Shown here one piece after another: positions 17,049 to 25,173 of a stretch of DNA of 64,000 nt; position 1 is the first letter of the stretch; each line of letters begins with the position of its first letter. The stretch comes from Bacillus sp. Marseille-P3661 (GTDB lineage Bacteria > Bacillota > Bacilli > Bacillales > Bacillaceae_J). The stretch covers positions 2,067,932 to 2,131,931 of the forward strand of contig NZ_LT965953.1 of assembly GCF_900240995.1 (NCBI RefSeq). Direction: 5' to 3'. The notes beneath the pieces are model-generated. The model did no database searches and was not told the DNA's origin. It worked only from the letters and a program-made list of their open reading frames with translations. The translations under genes and the position numbers were made by a program.

Positions 17049-17612
17049 ATGTTTGATATTGCAATTATTGGAGCTGGTCCTGCAGGAGCTAGTGCTGCAT
17101 TATTTTCTGCAAAAGCAGGGAAAAAGACATTGGTACTTGATAATGATAAAAGTATGACAAAAAGAGCATGGATGGAGAACCATTATGGGGTTGAAGCAAT
17201 TTCAGGGCCTGATTTAATTGCTGTTGGTAAAAAGCAAGCTGGTAAATTCGAAGCTGAATTCGTTCAAGCAACCGCGGAAGATATTGTTAAAACAGAAAAG
17301 GGTTTTAAAATTAAGACTGATAATGGTGAACATGAAGCACAGCATGTAATTGTTGCTACAGGAGTTTCAGTTGATCTTGCTGAAAAAGTAGGGTTGACTA
17401 CAAAAGAAGGTAGAGAACCACGTATTAAAACCGTTTTAGATGTAGATGCAAATGGAAAAACAAATATTGAAGGCATTTGGGCTGCAGGTACTGTTGCAGG
17501 TATGAGCGTTCATACAATCATTACAGCAGGCGATGGCGCTAAAGTTGCTATTAATGTCATTAGTGAATTGAATGGTGAACGATACGTGGACCATGATGTT
17601 TTTAAAGGTTAG
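17049..17612 (+). CDS. Minimal FAD-dependent thioredoxin-reductase-like protein
   Basis: The product is 187 residues. The N-terminal FAD dinucleotide-binding motif is IIGAGPAGASAAL (about 6-18), with the ATG motif VIVATGV near 110 and the C-terminal FAD signature GIWAAGTVAG near 155. This is the FAD half of a thioredoxin-reductase-like fold: the NADPH domain and the redox CxxC are both absent, and no Cys is present. AGGAGG lies 7 bases before the ATG and a strong terminator follows. Similar short flavoproteins occur in Bacillales. Electron donor and acceptor are unknown, and the missing domain means a partner protein or a non-enzymatic role is possible. Confidence 0.8.
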   Translation: MFDIAIIGAGPAGASAALFSAKAGKKTLVLDNDKSMTKRAWMENHYGVEAISGPDLIAVGKKQAGKFEAEFVQATAEDIVKTEKGFKIKTDNGEHEAQHVIVATGVSVDLAEKVGLTTKEGREPRIKTVLDVDANGKTNIEGIWAAGTVAGMSVHTIITAGDGAKVAINVISELNGERYVDHDVFKG

Positions 17613-17640
17613 GAAAACAAAAGCTAAACTAACCCTTGTT

Positions 17641-17686
17641 TATATAACACAAAAAGACCAAGCAATGGTCTTTTTGTGTGTTATAT
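17641..17686. terminator. Bidirectional terminator
   Basis: A long hairpin (ACACAAAAAGACCA / TGGTCTTTTTGTGT, 5-base loop) with flanking TATATA complement, between convergent genes. Confidence 0.9.
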
Positions 17687-17701
17687 AGAGTTTGGATTTT
17701 T

Positions 17702-18205
17702 TTAAACTGTTGCTTTATGAACTTTATCTTCTTTATTCATTGCTTTACGAATGAAAGGCAAGATGTAACGATCTAAACCAAATTTACCTGCATTAGCACC
17801 TGCAACAAGAATGAATAGTGTTAATAATACCATTTGTGCGTTTGTGCTAACTGTTCCACTAAATAAGAACGCGAAGTTCATAGTTGCACCCATTAGAGCT
17901 GCGAAAGTAGTAAACGTTCCAAGAATTAATGCAATCCCTACTAATAATTCACCCCATGGTACTAAAATATTGAATAAGCCTACATTTGGAAGTGCAAATC
18001 CTTCTAGAAAACCAGCCCACCATGCTTGAACAGCCGGATGATCGCCACTTGCTTTACCAATTGCACCTTGTAAAAATCCACTTGCATCAAACCCACCTGT
18101 TACTTTACCCCAACCACCATGTATCCATTGATAACCTAAATATAATCTAAATAATACCAGTAAACCGGCAGCTATGTTATTTTCTCTTAACCATTTGACT
18201 ACCAT
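17702..18205 (-). CDS. DoxX-family membrane protein
   Basis: The product is 167 residues from ATG 18205 (AGGAG 8 bases upstream; the GTG at 18214 is too close to the site). It has four hydrophobic segments and the DoxX-type GYQWIHGGWGK and PWGELLVGIALILGTFT stretches. Close relatives in Bacillus (CatD and others) take part in thiol or quinone stress defence, but the biochemistry is poorly known. Its leader carries a palindromic element (18257-18273) and a hairpin (about 18226-18252), which hint at regulation by a MarR/HxlR-type repressor. It is divergent from ppaC. Confidence 0.85.
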   Translation of the reverse strand: MVVKWLRENNIAAGLLVLFRLYLGYQWIHGGWGKVTGGFDASGFLQGAIGKASGDHPAVQAWWAGFLEGFALPNVGLFNILVPWGELLVGIALILGTFTTFAALMGATMNFAFLFSGTVSTNAQMVLLTLFILVAGANAGKFGLDRYILPFIRKAMNKEDKVHKATV

Positions 18206-18522
18206 ATTCTCCACTCCTCTTATTTGAGAAAATCCTTTAATAGGATTTTCTTTGGTAGTTACTTTGAAGTACTTCTTATACTTTTATTATAAATAAATTA
18301 TACGTAGATGAAATAGGTTTCCTCATGTATTCACATTATAGAAACAAATTAATTACAAAATAGTGAAAACCTATCTTCACCTATTGATTTATCAAAAATT
18401 GCTATCCAAGTATTTTAGAAAAGACCTATTTTGTGTTAGAATAACCCTTGGATGTTGGTATCTTTTTCTATATATCATTAAAGGTATCCGGCGGCTTATT
18501 TTGATAAACGAGGAGAGAAATA
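18206..18522. promoter_or_regulatory. Divergent regulatory region between the DoxX gene and ppaC
   Basis: Contains an AGAAAATCC / GGATTTTCT hairpin in the DoxX leader, an imperfect dyad AGTTACTTTGAAGTACT at 18257-18273, and two TATAAT-like -10 candidates for the minus strand near 18286-18302. The operator reading is tentative. No further gene is visible. Confidence 0.35.
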
Positions 18523-19452
18523 ATGGATAAAGTATTTATTTTTGGCCATAAGAATCCTGATACGGATTCAATTTGTTCTGCGCTTGCGTATGCTGATTTA
18601 AAAACTAAATTAGGCATGAATGTTGAACCGATTCGTTTAGGATCTGTGAATGAAGAGACTCAGTATGCACTTAATCAATTTAATGCCGAAGCTCCACGCT
18701 TAGTTGAGAAGGTAGCACAAGAAGTGAAAAATGTAATTTTAGTCGATCACAATGAACGCCAACAAAGTGCGGATGATATAACTGATGTTCGCATATTAGA
18801 GGTCATTGATCATCACCGTATCGCTAATTTTGAAACAAGTGATCCTTTATACTATCGTGCTGAACCAGTAGGTTGTACAGCTACTATCCTTAATAAAATG
18901 TATAAAGAAAATGGGATTCAAATCGAAAAGAATATTGCAGGATTAATGTTATCTGCAATAATTTCAGACTCTTTATTATTCAAATCTCCTACTTGTACAG
19001 ATCAGGATGTTGCAGCAGCTCGCGAGTTAGCTGAGATCGCAGAAGTAGATGCAAATAGCTATGGTTTAGAAATGCTTAAAGCAGGTGCTGATCTGAGTAA
19101 GAAATCAGTAAAAGAATTAATCACACTTGATGCAAAAGAATTTCAGATGGGAAATTACAAGGTTGAGGTTGCTCAAGTTAATACAGTAGATACTAACGAT
19201 GTTTTTTCTCGTCAAAACGAAGTAGAAGCTGAGTTAACTTCAGTTATCTCTGAAAAGAAACTTGATTTGTTCTTATTTGTGGTAACGGATATTTTAACGA
19301 ACGATTCCACAGTTATTGCACTTGGAAATAAAGCAGACGCTGTTGAAAAAGCATATAATGTTAAGCTAGACAATAACACAGCCGTACTAAAAGGTGTAGT
19401 TTCACGTAAAAAGCAAATTGTTCCAGTCTTAACAGATACCCTTTCTAAGTAA
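18523..19452 (+). CDS. ppaC: Manganese-dependent inorganic pyrophosphatase (family II)
   Basis: The product is 309 residues, the usual family II length. It splits pyrophosphate to phosphate in the cytoplasm and so pulls biosynthetic reactions forward. The DHH-family metal site is clear: GHKNPDTDS gives His9, Asp13 and Asp15, then VDHNE, then the IDHH pair near 97-98. The C-terminal DHHA2 domain ends with SRKKQ, the phosphate-binding Arg-Lys-Lys. A GAGGAG site precedes the ATG and a hairpin follows. Confidence 0.97.
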   Translation: MDKVFIFGHKNPDTDSICSALAYADLKTKLGMNVEPIRLGSVNEETQYALNQFNAEAPRLVEKVAQEVKNVILVDHNERQQSADDITDVRILEVIDHHRIANFETSDPLYYRAEPVGCTATILNKMYKENGIQIEKNIAGLMLSAIISDSLLFKSPTCTDQDVAAARELAEIAEVDANSYGLEMLKAGADLSKKSVKELITLDAKEFQMGNYKVEVAQVNTVDTNDVFSRQNEVEAELTSVISEKKLDLFLFVVTDILTNDSTVIALGNKADAVEKAYNVKLDNNTAVLKGVVSRKKQIVPVLTDTLSK

Positions 19453-19479
19453 TTAATTTGTACTTTAAAAGACCAAAAG

Positions 19480-19505
19480 GCGCATGGAGTTGATTCTCCA
19501 TGCGC
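19480..19505 (+). terminator. Terminator hairpin after ppaC
   Basis: Ten-base perfect stem (GCGCATGGAG / CTCCATGCGC) with a 6-base loop and a modest AT-rich tail; it may also serve the convergent HtrA gene. Confidence 0.7.
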
Positions 19506-19536
19506 TATAATTATGCTTGAATGAAAACCGTACCTC

Positions 19537-20724
19537 TTAATAAGAGTTTTGAGGTACTAATGTCAATTCCGTTGTTTTTTCCTTACCATTTCGATAATAT
19601 TTTATCGTTATTTCTTCACCAATTTTCTTTTTAGTGTATATATATTTCCTAAGATCAACATCGTTTGTTATGTCTTTATCATCAAGTGCAACGATAATAT
19701 CATATTGATTAAGCCCCGCTCTTGCTGCTGGTGAATTGGGAACGACCTCTAAAATTGCGACTCCTTTTTTAACATCGTCAGGTAAACGAAACGTTTCGGT
19801 CCAATGAAAGGTCGGAATATTTGACAACGTTTCTAAGCTTATTCCTAGGTAAGGCCTTTTTACTTCTCGATAACGTTCAAGGTCATTAATGACCGGCTTT
19901 GCTATTGAAATGGGAATAGCAAAACCAATTCCTTCTACTGAATCTTGAGCTATCTTCATCGAATTAATTCCAATTACTTCCCCAACTATATTAACTAAAG
20001 CCCCCCCACTATTCCCGGGATTAATTGCAGCATCCGTTTGAATTACATCTGCCTGCCAATCGGGCTTGCCATCTTTATTTATATCCACAGGAATTGTTCT
20101 TTCTTTACCACTTAAAATTCCTTGAGTTACCGAACCTGAAAAAGCATCTCCCAATGGACTTCCAATCGCAATGACCGGTTCACCGAGGGTTAAATTGTCT
20201 GAAGATCCTAGATTTGCAATTTCGCTTACATGTTCACCATCAATTTTTAAAACAGCTAAATCAGTAAATATATCACCACCTACAAGTTCAGCTGGTAATT
20301 TCGTGCCGTCACTTAATGTTACTTCCAATTTTTCACCACCGTCTATTACATGGTAGTTTGTTACGATATAGGCTTTATTCTTAGCTTTTTTGTAAATGAC
20401 ACCAGAGCCAATTCCTGCTTTTTGTGGTTCAAGGGTAAAATAATTCATATTTTGATAGTTCGTTATACTGACAACAGCATCATCTACCTTTTCAACTGCC
20501 CTAGGTATACTCATATACGTATTATCATAGCTTAGAAAATTTTTTTCTATTGCACCACTGTTATCATTTACTTGCTCAGCAACTACCTTTTGTTCCGATT
20601 TCATCAACGGATTGAAATAGAGTAAGAAAGAAAATGCAGTTAATACAATACCAATCAAGCTACCTAAAAGTAATGGTTTAGAATATTTGCTAAGTTTTGA
20701 TTTATAAGGCTTATAGTAACCCAT
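19537..20724 (-). CDS. HtrA/DegP-like membrane-anchored serine protease with PDZ domain
   Basis: The product is 395 residues. A basic cytoplasmic N-terminus is followed by one membrane anchor (about 20-42), a trypsin-like domain and a C-terminal PDZ domain. The catalytic triad is visible: His in NYHVIDGG, Asp in FTDLAVLKID, Ser in NPGNSGGALVN. The PDZ has the carboxylate-binding loop PYLGISLE and the GLNQYDIIVALDD core. Such proteases degrade or refold damaged exported proteins. The ribosome site is weak (AAGAAAAG directly before ATG). It starts only 38 bases after the RskA-type anti-sigma gene with no terminator between, so it is probably in the sigma operon. Confidence 0.94.
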   Translation of the reverse strand: MGYYKPYKSKLSKYSKPLLLGSLIGIVLTAFSFLLYFNPLMKSEQKVVAEQVNDNSGAIEKNFLSYDNTYMSIPRAVEKVDDAVVSITNYQNMNYFTLEPQKAGIGSGVIYKKAKNKAYIVTNYHVIDGGEKLEVTLSDGTKLPAELVGGDIFTDLAVLKIDGEHVSEIANLGSSDNLTLGEPVIAIGSPLGDAFSGSVTQGILSGKERTIPVDINKDGKPDWQADVIQTDAAINPGNSGGALVNIVGEVIGINSMKIAQDSVEGIGFAIPISIAKPVINDLERYREVKRPYLGISLETLSNIPTFHWTETFRLPDDVKKGVAILEVVPNSPAARAGLNQYDIIVALDDKDITNDVDLRKYIYTKKKIGEEITIKYYRNGKEKTTELTLVPQNSY

Positions 20725-20762
20725 CTTTTCTTTTTTACATTCCTTTCATTGTAAAGTTTTTT

Positions 20763-21476
20763 TCAATTGGAATTTATCTTAATCAAAAAAGGATTTGGGT
20801 CTGTCGGTACATCGCTACCCCCAAGTGGTTCTTTGCTAACCATAATATGTTCAAGTTGATGAACGACTCCGTCCTGAATGTAAAGCTGGCCTTTTTGTCC
20901 ATTAACCTTTAATAGTCCTACATTAATTAATTCGTCAGCAGTTTGGATCCATGCTTGATAATCATTTAATGAAATTGGATGTAGGCCATCTACTAATAAC
21001 ATCATTTCATTTGAATAAGGATTAATCCAAGCATAGCCACTTACCCTATCATTCCATTCGGGGCTTATTTCGTATACATCCGTATCATCCTTAACCATGA
21101 ACGGCTCCTTCAGTGATTGATTGGTAGTATAAGATGCAACTTGAGGTGGTGTCTGCAGATCCGTTGGTTTAATAATATATCCAATTAACATCATAACCAT
21201 TGCAAAACAAGTAGACATAAAAATAAATGTCGGTTTTGTAAATCGGATACTACTTCGTTCTTTTCTTATACTTTTCATAATTCTCTTTTTAGTATGTGCG
21301 GAAGGCCGCTGCTTTTCTGCAAGACCATTAAAGATAGTTAACCATGAATCAAAAACTTCTTTACAATGTTGACACTGTTCCATGTGATTTCTTAAACTAT
21401 GTTCTTGTGCTTTATGAAGTTCACCACGTACTAATCCAATAATAGATTCTTCATGAACTTGACTATTACATGTCAT
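20763..21476 (-). CDS. Zinc-containing anti-sigma factor with RskA-like C-terminus
   Basis: The product is 237 residues from ATG 21476 (AGAGGTG 6 bases upstream). The N-terminal anti-sigma domain carries His31-X3-Cys35-X2-Cys38 (HMEQCQHC), the zinc motif of ZAS proteins. One membrane span follows at about 83-103. The extracytoplasmic part contains YAWINPYSNEMMLLVDGL and a terminal HIMVSKEPLGGS, similar to the RskA/anti-sigma-K fold. It should hold the ECF sigma factor at the membrane until a signal releases it. Its start overlaps the sigma gene stop by 11 bases, which suggests translational coupling. Confidence 0.87.
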   Translation of the reverse strand: MTCNSQVHEESIIGLVRGELHKAQEHSLRNHMEQCQHCKEVFDSWLTIFNGLAEKQRPSAHTKKRIMKSIRKERSSIRFTKPTFIFMSTCFAMVMMLIGYIIKPTDLQTPPQVASYTTNQSLKEPFMVKDDTDVYEISPEWNDRVSGYAWINPYSNEMMLLVDGLHPISLNDYQAWIQTADELINVGLLKVNGQKGQLYIQDGVVHQLEHIMVSKEPLGGSDVPTDPNPFLIKINSN

Positions 21477-22062
21477 TCTTTTCACCTCTAGCTTTGGAGA
21501 AGCTGTTTTCTACATCAAAATACTTTTTTAAGTTGTGAATACCATAACGAACAAGAGATTTAATCGTTCCTAATGGACGATTTAGCTTATTAGACAGTTC
21601 CTGATGGGTATATCCTTTAAAATAGTTACCAACTATTGCTGCTTTTTGTTTAGATGGTAGAGAATCAATCGCTTTATGTATCGCATCTCTTTCAACATTC
21701 ATTAGAACTTGCTCCTCTACTATACTTCCATCTAATTTAATCTCCTCTAGTTCTTCCTCCACATTGCAAACCGAATGCCTTTGTTTTCGAAGTCGATCCA
21801 GACACCTGCTTTTTGTTTTTATTGCAATCCAGGCTTCTATCGATCCCCTGCTGGGATTAAACCCATAAGGATTATTATAAATTTCGATAAAGACATCGTG
21901 ACAAAGGTCTTCGGCATCAGCTTTGTTTTTTAATATTTTCATTGCAATTCCAAACACCAAACTAACATATTGATCGTAAAATTGCTCGAAAGCTTTAGAG
22001 GAACCATTACTGAATCCATATAGTAACTCTTCACCTTTCGTTCTTTTATCCAAAGCAGTCAC
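21466..22062 (-). CDS. ECF-type RNA polymerase sigma factor (SigK/SigL-like group)
   Basis: The product is 198 residues. Region 2 includes FEQFYDQYVSLVFGIA and KADAEDLCHDVFIEIY; region 4 has LPSKQKAAIVGNYFKGYTHQELS, then LNRPLGTIKSLVRYGI as the DNA-recognition helix. The start is GTG 22062 or, with a better GGGGTGA spacing, TTG 22053. The linked RskA-type anti-sigma and HtrA genes downstream point to an envelope-stress regulon. The IS110 element sits directly upstream, within about 230 bases, and may have altered its promoter region. No autoregulated promoter could be identified with confidence. Confidence 0.92.
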   Translation of the reverse strand: MTALDKRTKGEELLYGFSNGSSKAFEQFYDQYVSLVFGIAMKILKNKADAEDLCHDVFIEIYNNPYGFNPSRGSIEAWIAIKTKSRCLDRLRKQRHSVCNVEEELEEIKLDGSIVEEQVLMNVERDAIHKAIDSLPSKQKAAIVGNYFKGYTHQELSNKLNRPLGTIKSLVRYGIHNLKKYFDVENSFSKARGEKNDM

Positions 22063-22295
22063 CCCAAATACTTCTTATTTTAAAAAACCCTTCTACTATT
22101 ATTACTCTTAACACATCTATTTGGATTTATAAAATCAAAAATTCTTTTAGAAAATTTTAAATCCAAGTAGATATTCTTTACGTACCTCCCTCAATAAAGT
22201 TTAAATATCTCTAGAATCCTCACGTATTCTCAAAGTTTCATAAACACCTAATAGTTAACACACCTGAAACAGTGGATAGTATTTGAATTTCTTCA

Positions 22296-22575
22296 AGTTC
22301 CTTACAGGTGGAGGTGCATCCTAACCACCAAACTGGTATAGTTTGGTAATTATTAGTATAACCGTGCTATGAAAACTCCACATAACTCACGGCCGCTAAC
22401 CCTCCCATGTCTCACCGGATCGGGTCCATACATTCCTTCGTCCTGCGTATCCATAAGGTGGAGGTCGGATATGCTCCTATACTGGGTCATAGCCCGAATG
22501 GTAAAAATAAACTCCGACTCTGCACTATTGGTGTTTATCTATTGAGAATATAGAGTATCTAAAGTGTTTTCTGTT
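22296..22575 (-). ncRNA. Candidate IS110/IS1111-type bridge RNA region
   Basis: About 280 bases downstream of the transposase stop, clearly richer in GC than the surroundings and with several short inverted repeats (for example TATCC / GGATA at about 22446-22473, GGACCC/GGGTCC near 22424). In the IS1111 subgroup the non-coding RNA that pairs donor and target DNA is encoded at the end after the recombinase gene. Placement is by analogy; I could not derive the two guide loops. Confidence 0.45.
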
Positions 22576-22578
22576 TGA

Positions 22579-23862
22579 TTATGCAACCTGTAATAGGTTT
22601 TCTTGAGGTATCCCTTGTAATAACTTGGAACCATCAAATTGACATTGTTTATGTCCTATGACAAAAATGACTCGTAATAATTTACAACACAAGGCAATCA
22701 GAGACTGCTGTTTCTTTAAAGGTCTATCAGGACGTTTTGTGTAATAATGATGCAGGGCTTTAAACGTTGGATTATGTGCAACCAGAGGACGTATAGCCAT
22801 ATACATAGCCCTTCGTAGTTTACTTCGACCTCGTTTAGTAATGGTTGTTTTTCCTTTGTGTTTCCCTGAACTATTCTCTCGCAAGGAGAGTCCTGCTAGG
22901 TTAACTAGCTGCTGGGGATGCTTATAATTTTTGAGATCCCCAATTTCAGATAAAAAAGTAGTGACTGTGGCTACGCCAAGTCCTGTAATATCAATCATTT
23001 CATTTGCACCAGGTATCGTTCTAACAATACCTTCTAACTCTTGATCAAGGTCTTCTAGTTGCTTTCTGAAAAGCTCTAATTGTTCAAGGAGATTATCCAT
23101 CTCTCGTTGTGCAAATTGGGTTCCAATAGTTAAACCAATGCTCTTACGAGCAGCCTCTACTAACTTTGTAGCCCGTTTAATTCCAACACCTCTTTGAACA
23201 AATGGTTTCCATTCTTGAAGTATCTCTTCAGGTGTCATCTCCACGATTTGTGATGGAAATGGGAAAAGTTTTAATGTACAAAGAGCTGCTTTACCTTCCC
23301 AGTCTCCAAAGACATCGAAGAATTCTGGCAAGTAGCGATCAATCATATTTTGAATACGCCCTTCTGTAATCATTAATTGTTGGATGAGTTGATCTCTAAT
23401 TTTGACGCCTTCTCTAAGTTCAGCATAGATGCCATCTAAGAGATTAGGTACAGAGTATCGCCCATCTTTAATCAACTGTGCGATTACTTTTGCATCTTTT
23501 GTGTCATTTTTCGTGGGTGAGTTATCATCAAGTTCTTTGCTTTTCTTAACATGCATTGGGTTGACTAATACAATGTCATAGCCCTTTGCAGTCAAATAAT
23601 AAGCTAGATTCAGCCAAAAATGACCTGTTGGTTCTACACCAAAAATGATATGATCTTTAGAATTTTCTTTTGCGTGGCGGTGAGCCCATTCAAGTAATAG
23701 CTCAAAGCCATGAAATCTGTTTTGGAAAATCAGACGTTTTCCGAATTCTAAGCCTCTGTCGTCTTGTGCGCGTGCTACGTGCTTTTCTTTTGCAACATCA
23801 ATGCCAATAACTAAAGTTGAAGGTGTGATTTGAGAGATTTTGTGATTTTGTGTATAATTCAT
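22579..23862 (-). CDS. IS110-family transposase (RuvC-like DEDD recombinase)
   Basis: The product is 427 residues and complete. The N-terminal DEDD domain starts VIGIDVAKEKHVARA, with the Glu in FGVEPTGHFWLNLA and Asp residues in NDTKDAKVIAQL. A coiled segment separates it from the C-terminal domain, which shows ITGLGVATVTTFLSEIGD, NLAGLSLRENSSGKHKGK and KRGRSKLRRAMYMA, the region with the catalytic Ser in this family. It moves the element by a bridge-RNA-guided mechanism shown for IS110 members. An AAGGAG-type site precedes ATG 23862. No frameshift or stop is present, so the element may be active. Confidence 0.95.
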   Translation of the reverse strand: MNYTQNHKISQITPSTLVIGIDVAKEKHVARAQDDRGLEFGKRLIFQNRFHGFELLLEWAHRHAKENSKDHIIFGVEPTGHFWLNLAYYLTAKGYDIVLVNPMHVKKSKELDDNSPTKNDTKDAKVIAQLIKDGRYSVPNLLDGIYAELREGVKIRDQLIQQLMITEGRIQNMIDRYLPEFFDVFGDWEGKAALCTLKLFPFPSQIVEMTPEEILQEWKPFVQRGVGIKRATKLVEAARKSIGLTIGTQFAQREMDNLLEQLELFRKQLEDLDQELEGIVRTIPGANEMIDITGLGVATVTTFLSEIGDLKNYKHPQQLVNLAGLSLRENSSGKHKGKTTITKRGRSKLRRAMYMAIRPLVAHNPTFKALHHYYTKRPDRPLKKQQSLIALCCKLLRVIFVIGHKQCQFDGSKLLQGIPQENLLQVA

Positions 23863-24016
23863 TATGAGTCCTCCTTGGTTACTTAAATTAAGGGTCCTTA
23901 GTGCTGATCAGCTGTGGACACCTCGTATCATACCAAGGGGCTCTTTTTTTGTTCAACCCTCAAATTTCTTCATTACAGGAATGCTCCTATGAAAAACAAA
24001 ATGAGGAGGAAAAGAC

Positions 24017-25171
24017 ATGCTAAAGAAAGTATTTGTAGTGTTAACTTTATTAATTTTCTTTTCAAATGTATTCTCAAAATTTGCTTTTGCGGCGGGAGGC
24101 CTTACACTGTATACACCTTATACAGGTATTGCTGTAATACCAGGTGAATCGATTGATTATGCTTTTGATCTTATGAATGAAACTAGCCAGGTCCAGCAGG
24201 TGACGTTTGAAATAGAAGATTTACCAAAAGATTGGGAATATGACATTACGTCGTCAGGGTGGAACTTAAAGCAACTATCAGTTAAACCCGATGATTCACA
24301 AACTTTCTCAATTAACCTTGAAGTTCCGTTAAATGTTCCAAAAGGCGAATATACTTTTTATATTACAGCTACAAGCACATCTGGACTAATGGATCGACTT
24401 CCAATGAAAATTAACATTTCTGAAGAAGGAACATTTAAAACGGAACTTACTTCTGAACAAACAAATATGAAAGGGCATGCCCAATCTACCTTCAATTACG
24501 AGTTAGCACTTAAAAATCGCACCTCTGAAGCACAACATTATGCCCTAAAGGCAGATGCACCCAGAGGATGGGATGTAAATTTTCAAGTAGATGATAAAAG
24601 TGTGACATCTGTTTCAGCTAAGTCAAATGAAACTAAAAATATTAACGTCGTGGTAACACCTCCTGAAAAAGCCGAAGCTGGAACGTACCCAATTCCACTT
24701 ACAGCAACAACGAATGCAACTTCTGCAGAACTTACATTAGAAACTGTCATAACTGGTACGTATGGTATAACGCTATCGACTCCAACAGGAAGATTAAGTG
24801 AAGATATATTAGTAGGCAAGGAAGAATCCATTGAGTTAGAGGTTAGTAATACCGGTACAGTACCAATCGGAGATATTACTTTAAATTCAGAACAACCTGT
24901 TCAATGGAACGTTCAATTTGAGCCTAAAAAAATCAACATTCTAAAACCTGGAGAATCCGAAAAAGTCACAGCGATCATAACTCCAAGCGATAAAGCTATT
25001 GCTGGAGATTATGTTATCCAGATGGAAGCGAGTACACCTGAAGCAGTGTCGACTGCTGATTTTAGAATGCAGGTTGAAACATCAATGTTATGGGGCTGGG
25101 TTGGTGTCGTTATTATTATAGCTGTTATAGGTTGTATCTTCTATTTAGTACGGAAATACGGGAGGAGGTAG
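24017..25171 (+). CDS. Secreted NEW3-domain protein with C-terminal membrane anchor
   Basis: The product is 384 residues. It has a signal peptide (cleavage probably after AFAAG), then three tandem immunoglobulin-like NEW3/COG1470 repeats recognisable by 'P.DWEY', 'P..A.AG.Y....A' patterns, a C-terminal membrane span (about 358-378) and a basic tail. It should sit outside, anchored in the membrane. It starts the operon NEW3 - ABC ATPase - ABC permease: its stop is 2 bases before the ATPase start. In other Bacillales such proteins are associated with ABC exporters, but their role is unknown. GAGGAGG precedes the ATG. The IS110 end lies only about 45-80 bases upstream, so the operon promoter may be near or within the element. 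Confidence 0.85.
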   Translation: MLKKVFVVLTLLIFFSNVFSKFAFAAGGLTLYTPYTGIAVIPGESIDYAFDLMNETSQVQQVTFEIEDLPKDWEYDITSSGWNLKQLSVKPDDSQTFSINLEVPLNVPKGEYTFYITATSTSGLMDRLPMKINISEEGTFKTELTSEQTNMKGHAQSTFNYELALKNRTSEAQHYALKADAPRGWDVNFQVDDKSVTSVSAKSNETKNINVVVTPPEKAEAGTYPIPLTATTNATSAELTLETVITGTYGITLSTPTGRLSEDILVGKEESIELEVSNTGTVPIGDITLNSEQPVQWNVQFEPKKINILKPGESEKVTAIITPSDKAIAGDYVIQMEASTPEAVSTADFRMQVETSMLWGWVGVVIIIAVIGCIFYLVRKYGRR

Positions 25172-25173
25172 AC

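Larger units (their letters stand above)
22296..23972 (-). mobile_element. IS110-family insertion sequence (approximate limits)
   Basis: A single transposase gene with DEDD-type N-terminal and transposase_20-type C-terminal domains, about 80 bases of leader and about 280 bases of GC-richer non-coding DNA after the stop. IS110 elements lack terminal inverted repeats. The limits here rest on a 10-base sequence AATTTCTTCA found at 22286-22295 and again at 23963-23972, plus the change in base composition, so they may be off by tens of bases. Confidence 0.7.

Noticed and set aside
25090..25173. Upstream start for the ABC ATPase
   Set aside because: It would overlap the NEW3 gene by 80 bases and lacks a site; ATG 25174 follows GGAGGAGGT.
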